The notes beneath the pieces are model-generated. The model did no database searches. It worked only from the letters and a program-made list of their open reading frames with translations, and was not told the origin of the DNA. A stretch of DNA of 11,590 bases, taken from assembly GCA_039183635.1 (NCBI GenBank), contig JBCDBL010000124.1:1-11590 (forward strand), in the 5' to 3' direction. Source of the DNA: JBCDBL01 sp039183635 (GTDB lineage Bacteria > Pseudomonadota > Alphaproteobacteria > Caulobacterales > Parvularculaceae). Numbering within the stretch: position 1 is the first letter of the stretch; each line of letters starts with the position of its first letter. Both the position numbers and the translations under genes were made by a program. This document shows, piece by piece, positions 6,652 through 11,590 of the stretch.

Positions 6652-6698
6652 ACTTAAAGCGTCTGCCTGATTCCGATTGAACAGGAGGCGCTTTAAGT
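6652..6698 (+). repeat. Long hairpin, second half of the composite type A repeat
   Basis: ACTTAAAGCG (6652-6661) and CGCTTTAAGT (6689-6698) are perfect 10-bp inverted arms. Pairing continues inward through a G-T pair, CT/AG and a bulged G to CCTG/CAGG. This gives about 17 pairs closing a 12-nt loop. No T run follows directly on either strand. With the hairpin at 6596-6640 it makes a two-hairpin intergenic unit. The partial copy at the left window edge lacks this half. Confidence 0.75.
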
Positions 6699-6727
6699 AA
6701 AAAACCGCCTCTTAAAGGCGGCTTTTT
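6699..6727. terminator. Bidirectional intrinsic terminator between pleD and rpmG
   Basis: CCGCCT (6705-6710) and AGGCGG (6716-6721) pair around CTTAA. The stem is flanked by AAAAAA (6699-6704) on the left and CTTTTT (6722-6727) on the right. It can therefore end the divK-pleD transcript on the plus strand and the rpmG transcript on the minus strand, which fits the convergent gene arrangement. Confidence 0.88.
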
Positions 6728-6755
6728 CGGAACGTCGTCTTATTTTACAAAAGCG

Positions 6756-6923
6756 CTATTTGATCTTCGCTTCTTTAAACTCCACATGCTTGCGGGCGAC
6801 GGGATCGTATTTCTTTTTCACCAATTTCTCGGTGATGTTCCGCGTATTCTTTTTGGTCACGTAGAAATAACCCGTGCCGGCGGTGGAGTTTAAGCGGATC
6901 TTGACGGTGGTGGGCTTCGCCAT
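6756..6923 (-). CDS. rpmG: 50S ribosomal protein L33
   Basis: 55 aa, a common length for L33. It begins MAKPTTVKIRLNSTAGTGYF and continues with YVTKKNTRN, KLVKKKYDPVARKHVEFKE and IK at the end, all hallmark L33 sequence. There are no cysteines, so it is the zinc-free form rather than the CxxC form. It binds 23S rRNA near the E site of the large subunit. AAAGGAAGAGG lies just before the ATG, and a good sigma-70-type promoter lies upstream at 6986-7013, so it has its own transcript even though the MFS gene precedes it on the same strand. It ends about 30 nt before the bidirectional terminator. The position beside pleD agrees with gene order I recall from other alphaproteobacteria. Confidence 0.97.
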   Translation of the reverse strand: MAKPTTVKIRLNSTAGTGYFYVTKKNTRNITEKLVKKKYDPVARKHVEFKEAKIK

Positions 6924-6985
6924 GGCGCGCCTCTTCCTTTAATTCATGCATTCGCGGGCGCAACTCAAGGCCCAAAGAGCGGCGG

Positions 6986-7013
6986 ACTTTACCCAGCTTT
7001 CGAGTGAAGTCAA
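6986..7013 (-). promoter_or_regulatory. rpmG: Putative sigma-70 promoter of rpmG
   Basis: On the minus strand TTGACT (7013-7008) and TAAAGT (6991-6986) are separated by 16 nt, 5/6 and 4/6 matches to the -35 and -10 consensus. This gives a leader of about 55 nt before the rpmG start and places the promoter in the 97-nt gap after the MFS gene. Confidence 0.55.
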
Positions 7014-7020
7014 GCCGCGC

Positions 7021-8208
7021 TCATAGCCCGTTGGCGCGCCAGCGGCTGGCGATCAGACCGAGATAAACAGACATCAGCACCGCCAGCGCCAGCGGCAGAC
7101 CGTGGGGGCCGAGGACATCCATCGCCGCGCCGGCGACCGGTGCGCCGATAAGGGAGCCAAGGGCGTACATAAAGACGAAGGCGGCGTTCGCCGGCGCCAA
7201 AGCCGGACCTTTGAAGGTTTTTCCAAGCCGCGTCAAACCCACCGTATAAAGGCCGACGACCACGCCGCCCCAAATGAACAAAAGGGGATAAAGCAGCGCC
7301 AATTGCGTCGCGGCGATGGGGAGGAACCCTGCGCCGAGCACAGCGATGACGGCGCATGCAGCCAGCACGGATATGGGGCGAAATTGGTCGGCGAGGCGGC
7401 CGATAAAGATCTGACAGGCCATGGTGCCAAGGCCGAAGACCGTGATCATCGTCGTCGCCGGTCCTTCGCCGAGCCCGAGTTTCACGCCATAGACGGGCGT
7501 TAAGTTCAAGATCGCGTTCTCAACGGCGCCGAACGCGGCGGCGGCGAAAAACGTCACAGGAGCTGCGAGCACCATCGCTTTGAAAGCGGTCGGGCCGGCC
7601 TGACCCTTGTCCGTTTCTGCGGCGTCATGTTCGCCCGGCGCCACGGCCCCGATCAGCGGCAGGGCGGCTGCGACGATGATAACAGCCCCGACGGCGAAAG
7701 GTGCAAAACCGTCAACGCCTGTGGCGTTCAGGATCAGCGGCCCGACAGCGAACCCCCCGGCGAGGCCCGTCGCGTACAGTCCGAGGGTGCGGCCGCGATT
7801 TTGTTCGCTCACGACCTGATTGATCCAGATTTCGCTTCCCACGAACAGGCCTGCGATCGCGATCCCGCCGATAAAACGCAAGGGCAGCCAGCGCCAAATG
7901 TCGACGCCGACAAAGTAGAGGGCCACGAAAGAGGCCATCGTTACGAACAGGCAAATTTGCAAAAACGGGATCATACCCAACCGGCGTATGGCGGCGGGGA
8001 AAAATGGCGTCGCCGCAAGGATCGCCAGCGCCGGCACGGAGGTGTTGAGCCCGATAAGCGTCGACGGCGTCTCCACGCGTTCCAAAAGCAACGCCAGCAA
8101 AGGCGTTGACAAGCCGAACGCTGCGCCGGCGACGCTGACGCAGACGATGGCCGCGGCGAGGCCCCTGCGGCGTTGGGCGTGTGTTAGGGCGTCGGTGGTG
8201 AAGGACAT
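7021..8208 (-). CDS. Major facilitator superfamily transporter
   Basis: 395 aa, polytopic inner-membrane protein with roughly 12 hydrophobic helices in two halves. The central loop is hydrophilic and acidic (about 190-208, EHDAAETDKGQ). The first helix runs about 17-42. An RFIGGIAIAGLFVGSEIWINQ helix (111-131) is followed by NRGRTLGLYATG (137-148). GRLADQFRP (270-278) is a motif-A-like cytoplasmic loop in the second half. The overall look is of the YcaD-like group of MFS proteins, whose substrates are mostly unknown, so I name no substrate. It lies 100 nt downstream of the second DUF393 gene on the same strand and could be the last gene of the DUF983-DUF393-DUF393 series. No clear ribosome binding site precedes the ATG. 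Confidence 0.9.
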   Translation of the reverse strand: MSFTTDALTHAQRRRGLAAAIVCVSVAGAAFGLSTPLLALLLERVETPSTLIGLNTSVPALAILAATPFFPAAIRRLGMIPFLQICLFVTMASFVALYFVGVDIWRWLPLRFIGGIAIAGLFVGSEIWINQVVSEQNRGRTLGLYATGLAGGFAVGPLILNATGVDGFAPFAVGAVIIVAAALPLIGAVAPGEHDAAETDKGQAGPTAFKAMVLAAPVTFFAAAAFGAVENAILNLTPVYGVKLGLGEGPATTMITVFGLGTMACQIFIGRLADQFRPISVLAACAVIAVLGAGFLPIAATQLALLYPLLFIWGGVVVGLYTVGLTRLGKTFKGPALAPANAAFVFMYALGSLIGAPVAGAAMDVLGPHGLPLALAVLMSVYLGLIASRWRANGL

Positions 8209-8308
8209 GGCGGTGAGAAGCGCTTGTTAAGGAAAACAACGTCCGCCATGCCGTTGTGCCTGAAGTACGGGGTTTTGGCTAGAATGTTTCGCCGACGCCT
8301 CTGGTGGC

Positions 8309-8722
8309 TTAAACCAGGAAACGCTCTTTTTCTTCTGGCGACGGAACGTAGCAGGCGCTGCGACGTCCGGCGATTGCGTATCGATTGCGCGCAAGGGTCC
8401 GGTAGAGGGGGGTGATGAACGCCGAAGGCAGGTAGGCCGGCGCGCCGAGTATCGACCAAGGCGCTTGCAGGTGCTTGCCGACAAAGCGTAGCGCAGCAGC
8501 GTCGCCAAGGACTTCATCTTTTAAGATCACATAAAATGTCGAAGGGTTGTCCACCGCAAGGCCACGCGCCTGGGCTAAGGCGCGGCCGCCCGGGGTCTGC
8601 AGAGCGGCGAACCGCAAGCGCCCGGTTTTGTCATGGCGATGGATAAACTGCATAGAGCGTGAGCAGAATACGCAATGTCCGTCAAATAGGATAATAGGCG
8701 CAAACCGGTCCGTAGACATCAT
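8309..8722 (-). CDS. DUF393 (DCC family) thiol-disulfide-type protein, second of pair
   Basis: 137 aa from the ATG at 8722, or 136 aa from the ATG at 8719 (the start is ATGATG). The open frame runs further upstream but only through the previous gene. The N-terminus ILFDGHCVFCSRSMQF carries the family's DxxCxxC motif intact (Asp14, Cys17, Cys20). The fold is expected to be thioredoxin-like. The tail RNRYAIAGRRSACYVPSPEEKERF is the usual C-terminal signature of the family, with a further Cys. DCC proteins are annotated as thiol-disulfide oxidoreductases, but their real substrates are unclear. The ATGA overlap with the upstream DUF393 gene implies translational coupling. Confidence 0.9.
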   Translation of the reverse strand: MMSTDRFAPIILFDGHCVFCSRSMQFIHRHDKTGRLRFAALQTPGGRALAQARGLAVDNPSTFYVILKDEVLGDAAALRFVGKHLQAPWSILGAPAYLPSAFITPLYRTLARNRYAIAGRRSACYVPSPEEKERFLV

Positions 8723-9111
8723 ACCGCGCCTTTGCGCTTTTGTCGTCTTTTGTGCATCGCGAATAAAGCCGGAGCCAGGACGCCTTCGTAAAGCGCAGTT
8801 GCAGCCCTTTTGACGGGACGCCATTGCAAAATACGGCCAAGCCAGCCGAATCCCGGCAATTTCAACCAAAGACGTTGAAACGCATCGACGCCTGCGTGCA
8901 TGACGCCGTCTGCATCTTTCACATGGAAGCGTTTCGCCGCTGCGTCGGCGCTGAAGCCGCTTTCGGCGAGGGCGGCTTCATCTCCGGCGATGTCGCGCCA
9001 GTTCACATCGACGCCTTTGCGTTCGGCGGTCCGTTTGTAGGCGTCCACCTCGCGTCGGCAAATTGGGCATTCGCCGTTGTAGTAAACGGTGAGTTTGTCG
9101 TTTTCCGTCAT
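8719..9111 (-). CDS. DUF393 (DCC family) protein, first of pair, Asp to Asn variant
   Basis: 130 aa. VYYNGECPICRREVDAYKR (9-27) is the DxxCxxC region, but the family Asp is Asn12 here. Both cysteines (Cys15, Cys18) are kept. The middle region (HAGVDAFQRLWLKLPGFGWLGRIL, about 72-95) matches the family, with a mildly hydrophobic stretch after it. The end is basic (HKRRQKRKGAV) and lacks the C-terminal Cys signature of its neighbour. Function is unknown beyond a likely thioredoxin-like redox fold. It starts 24 nt after the DUF983 gene and overlaps the next DUF393 gene by four bases, so the three are very likely one operon. Confidence 0.9.
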   Translation of the reverse strand: MTENDKLTVYYNGECPICRREVDAYKRTAERKGVDVNWRDIAGDEAALAESGFSADAAAKRFHVKDADGVMHAGVDAFQRLWLKLPGFGWLGRILQWRPVKRAATALYEGVLAPALFAMHKRRQKRKGAV

Positions 9112-9135
9112 GTCCCGCCCTTGTGAGCGAAAATA

Positions 9136-9609
9136 TTATTTCTGCGCGCCGGCGAACCCGTGCATGCGCATCGCCCATTGCAGTCCCACAAGCGCGCCTT
9201 TGATGGGCGGCAATAAAGCCAGGCTTAGTAATATGGCCATGGGGATCCATATCGACCAGTGCACCCAGATCGGCGGCGCATTGGTCTCTTCCAAAACAAG
9301 GGCGAGAGGGACGATGAGATGTCCCACGATGAAGATCGTAAAATAGGGGGGCGCGTCGTCCGCCTGGTGGTGATGCAGTTCGCAGCCGCAAGCCTCGCAC
9401 TCAGGTTTGACGGACAAATACCCCTTGAACAATGAGGTTTTACCGCATTTCGGGCAGCGCATTTTCAAGCCTTTAAAGAGCGCCGGCCAGACTTTGCGCT
9501 TGTGCTCGACGGCTTCGCCGCCTCCATAATGGCGTCGCGCCGCTGCGTCCATACGGTAAGCGACGTCTGGATCTGAGACGTCATGGGGGGAGGCGAGATT
9601 TTCGGACAT
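9136..9609 (-). CDS. DUF983 zinc-ribbon membrane protein
   Basis: 157 aa. After a polar N-terminus (1-40) comes the DUF983 core ALFKGLKMRCPKCGKTSLFKGYL (43-65). Cys52/Cys55 and Cys71/Cys74 form a CxxC...CxxC ribbon, with Cys76 extra, followed by HHHQADDAPPYFTIFIVGH (79-97). Two membrane helices follow, about 91-108 and 115-137. The family (COG5349) is common in alphaproteobacteria, often near rnr as here, and has no established function. It heads the short DUF983-DUF393-DUF393 series. The 525-bp upstream gap, mostly repeat, separates it from rnr, so it probably has its own promoter, though I could not find a convincing one. Confidence 0.92.
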   Translation of the reverse strand: MSENLASPHDVSDPDVAYRMDAAARRHYGGGEAVEHKRKVWPALFKGLKMRCPKCGKTSLFKGYLSVKPECEACGCELHHHQADDAPPYFTIFIVGHLIVPLALVLEETNAPPIWVHWSIWIPMAILLSLALLPPIKGALVGLQWAMRMHGFAGAQK

Positions 9610-9779
9610 ACTGCACCTGCTCTACAACTGTTCACAAAGATGAGCAGTGCAAAGGCCGTGCGCAACCGGACGTCAGGCCGCGCGGCGAAGCGTCGCGGGG
9701 GGCGGATCCGGAGGTTCAGGCGATTAACCACGTTCTTTGGCCCGCGGTTCGGCTGAATCGCATCGTACGCAAACGACTC

Positions 9780-10098
9780 TAAAGCGTGTCGCGCAAAAGC
9801 GGATACCGGTTTTTACGTAAAAGGTCGAACACGTGTTCGACCGTCAAACAAAGATCTAAAGCCTGTTGACAATTAGGCCTTCTTTCCAGTCATCCCAGAC
9901 GCCAGTTTATCCGAAATCTTTGATTTCGTTGGCAAGCTGAGCGATCCGGGATCTGTCTCAATAAAGCCGGATCGTGGAGCGCCCGATACTGGATCGCTCG
10001 GTTTGCGCCCCAAATCCTGGCGGATTTGGATCAGTTCGAGCATGCCTCGGGCGGCGCTCGGGATGACGAAATAATTTCAATTGTCCACGAGGCCTTAG
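9780..10098 (+). repeat. Long composite repeat, type B, copy 2 (long form)
   Basis: This takes up most of the 525-bp gap between the DUF983 gene and rnr and matches 1438-1659. In order: the AAG-CGGATAC-CGG-TT apical hairpin (about 9783-9818); the perfect palindrome GGTCGAACACGTGTTCGACC (9823-9842); the TTGACAATTAGGCC block; GTCATCCC (9889-9896); an extra 94-nt segment (9897-9990) with hairpin CGAAATC-TTT-GATTTCG (9912-9928); the shared hairpin CCAAATCC-TGGC-GGATTTGG (10010-10029); GGGATGAC (10060-10067); and the terminal GGCCTTAG (10091-10098). The rest of the gap (9610-9779) holds the DUF983 upstream region, in which I see no clear signal. No ORF of note. Confidence 0.85.
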
Positions 10099-10136
10099 AC
10101 CACGTCGTGTGAATCCCACTAAACGAGACGTGCTCT
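10097..10136. repeat. Hairpin overlapping the rnr stop codon
   Basis: AGACCACGTC (10097-10106) pairs with GACGTGCTCT (10127-10136) with one mismatch, around a 20-nt loop that itself contains GTG/CAC. It abuts the type B repeat, and its right arm covers part of the rnr stop codon (10135-10137). There is no U run on the minus strand, so a factor-independent terminator is unlikely. A 3'-end stabiliser or another module of the repeat family is possible. Confidence 0.5.
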
Positions 10137-11590
10137 AGCGTCGGCTTTTGCCGCCGCCGGGCGCTCGTCCGCGTTTGGAAGCGCCGCCCTTTCGGCTTTT
10201 GCCCTTCCGGGCGCCGCTTTTGCGGCCTGCGTCTTTGCGTCCCCGGCCCTTGCGCCCACTGCTTTTGCGCGTTTTCGGCGCAGGACCCGGCGGGCTCAGC
10301 ATGTCGAAAACGAGACCGCCGGCGACGGGCGTCGCCTCTTCCAGACGCACCCGGACTTTCTGGCCGAGGCGATAGGCGCGGCCAGTGGTCTCCCCCACAA
10401 GGGCGTGGACGGCTTCCTCGTGGCGGTAATACTCCGTTCCCAGAGTCCGGATCGGGATAAGGCCGTCGGCCCCTGTCTCCTCCAGCCTGACGAAAACGCC
10501 GAACCGGGTGACCCCGGCGATGCGGGCGTCGAATTCGGCGCCCACACGGTCCTGGAGCCAGGCGGCCATGAACCGGTCGACGCTGTCCCGCTCCGCCGCC
10601 ATCGCCCGGCGTTCAAAGTTGGAAATGGTCTGAGCCGTTTCCTCCAGCGCCTCGGCGTCGATGTCTTTCGCGCCGTCAGAGCCGAGTTTGCAAGCCTTGA
10701 TGAGCGCACGGTGCACCGTTAAGTCCGCATAGCGACGAATGGGGGAGGTGAAATGGGCGTATCGGCGAAGGTTCAGGCCGAAATGCCCGGCATTGTCGGT
10801 TGTGTATACCGCCTGGCATTGGGACCTGAGGACGACGAGGCCGGCAAGCTCGGACTCATCGCGTTCTTTGGCCTTGGCGAGGATCTCGTTGAAGGTTTTG
10901 GCGGTCACCACCTGGCCTTTGGCGAAGGGGTAGCCGATGCTCTGAAGGTAATCCCGGGCCGCCTCCAGTTTTTCCGGGTCCGGTTCATCATGAACGCGGT
11001 AGATGAAGGGCAGGCGGGCCGCCTCCAGAGTTTCGGCGGCCGCGACGTTCGCCTGGATCATGCATTCTTCGATGAGGCGGTGGGCGTCGAACCGGTCCCG
11101 GAGCTTAACGCCGTCCACTTTGCCGTCTTTGAACACGATCCGACGCTCCGGCATATCGAGGTCGAGGGGAGATCGCGCCTCCCGCGCTTTTACAAGCGCT
11201 TTGTAGGCGGAATAAAGCGGCGCCAACACGTCCTTGGCGAAGGGGGCTGCGGTGGCGCACGGGGCGCCGTCAAAGGCGGTCTGCGCTTCCTCGTAGGAAA
11301 GCTTCACCGCAGAGCGCATGATGGCGCGCAGGAATTTATGGCCCCGCTTGCGCCCGCTTTTGTTGAAGATCATCTCCACGGCAAGGCAGGGGCGATCCTC
11401 TCCCTCCCGCAGGGAGCAGAGGCCGTTCGACAGCCGCTCCGGCAGCATCGGGACCACGCGGTCCGGCAGGTACACCGAATTGCCCCTGGCCGCGGCGCCT
11501 TTGTCGAGGGCGGAGCCTGGGGGCACGTAATAGGCGACGTCGGCGATCGCCACGATAATCCGCCAACCGCCTTTGTTCTTAGGGTCCGCG
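10135..11590 (-). CDS. rnr: Ribonuclease R, 3' part of gene (5' end beyond window)
   Basis: The frame is open to the right edge, giving 484 residues of the protein's C-terminal part. A GTG at 11553 is internal, since the upstream residues GGWRII continue the family sequence. Visible are the RNB-domain parts IVAIADVAYYVPPGSALDKGA (from about fragment residue 11), GNSVYLPDRVVPMLPERLSNGLCSL (37-60) and HFTSPIRRYADLTVHRAL (279-296). An S1 RNA-binding domain follows (about 350-430; FDARIAGVTRFGVFVRL). The last 46 residues are a basic tail with 21 Lys/Arg and one acidic residue. The catalytic Asp cluster (DxxDFDDA in relatives) would lie just outside the window. RNase R is a 3'-5' exoribonuclease that degrades structured RNA and takes part in rRNA and tmRNA-linked quality control. 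The stop overlaps a hairpin. Confidence 0.96.
   Translation of the reverse strand, partial: ADPKNKGGWRIIVAIADVAYYVPPGSALDKGAAARGNSVYLPDRVVPMLPERLSNGLCSLREGEDRPCLAVEMIFNKSGRKRGHKFLRAIMRSAVKLSYEEAQTAFDGAPCATAAPFAKDVLAPLYSAYKALVKAREARSPLDLDMPERRIVFKDGKVDGVKLRDRFDAHRLIEECMIQANVAAAETLEAARLPFIYRVHDEPDPEKLEAARDYLQSIGYPFAKGQVVTAKTFNEILAKAKERDESELAGLVVLRSQCQAVYTTDNAGHFGLNLRRYAHFTSPIRRYADLTVHRALIKACKLGSDGAKDIDAEALEETAQTISNFERRAMAAERDSVDRFMAAWLQDRVGAEFDARIAGVTRFGVFVRLEETGADGLIPIRTLGTEYYRHEEAVHALVGETTGRAYRLGQKVRVRLEEATPVAGGLVFDMLSPPGPAPKTRKSSGRKGRGRKDAGRKSGARKGKSRKGGASKRGRAPGGGKSRR

Noticed and set aside
8309..8869. 186-codon version of the second DUF393 protein
   Set aside because: The first 49 codons overlap the previous gene out of frame. 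The family begins at the ATGATG around 8722, which overlaps the previous stop in the usual way.
10135..11553. GTG at 11553 as the start of the RNase R gene
   Set aside because: In-frame upstream codons encode GGWRII, which continues the RNB domain, so the gene runs past the window edge.
1..11590. CRISPR array, prophage, toxin-antitoxin pair or other defence locus
   Set aside because: The repeats are few, far apart and hairpin-type. No integrase, transposase, nuclease-helicase set or small overlapping toxin pair is encoded, and most genes here are core alphaproteobacterial genes.

Overview
The window reads as a GC-rich alphaproteobacterial chromosome, most like the Caulobacterales/Hyphomonadales/Rhizobiales sphere. 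The strongest evidence is an adjacent divK-pleD pair, whose products match the cell-cycle regulators DivK and PleD along their whole length. A DinB with an N-terminal Cys4 finger, a DUF983 protein near rnr, and several alphaproteobacterial-looking intergenic repeats agree with this. This is mostly core chromosome. I see no phage, plasmid, insertion sequence, CRISPR array, toxin-antitoxin pair, tRNA or rRNA.

Layout from left to right. A CE15-like alpha/beta-hydrolase lipoprotein (71-1342, minus) is followed by a RidA-family protein (1656-2123, minus) and a small soluble diguanylate cyclase (2198-2881, minus). A 374-bp gap with an AT-rich inverted repeat and a probable dinB terminator comes next. 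dinB (3256-4551, minus) is divergent from divK-pleD (4746-6584, plus). pleD converges on rpmG (6756-6923, minus) across a repeat unit and a bidirectional terminator. On the minus strand, reading leftward from the right edge, come the 3' part of rnr (10135-11590), a repeat-rich gap, a DUF983 membrane protein (9136-9609), two tandem overlapping DUF393 (DCC) proteins (8719-9111 and 8309-8722), an MFS transporter (7021-8208) and rpmG.

Functionally, DivK and PleD form a polar phospho-signalling and c-di-GMP module. The second GGDEF protein, about 2 kb to the left of divK, has its own intact active site and inhibitory I-site, so two diguanylate cyclases lie within 4.5 kb. The DUF983-DUF393-DUF393 cluster pairs a zinc-ribbon membrane protein with two CxxC proteins. 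Its role is unknown, but redox or metal work at the membrane is a reasonable guess.

The most distinctive content is non-coding. Two repeat types each occur twice, and all four elements share one apical design (AAG, 6-7 variable bases, CGG, TT). In one type the stem changes on both sides together (GGCGAA/TTCGCC versus GGCCAA/TTGGCC), which points to selection for, or replication of, a folded structure. In the longer type, one copy carries an extra 94-nt module that looks like a diverged inverted copy of the other half. One repeat supplies the stop codon of the RidA-family gene, and a related hairpin overlaps the stop of rnr. I found no convincing new defence or biosynthetic system.
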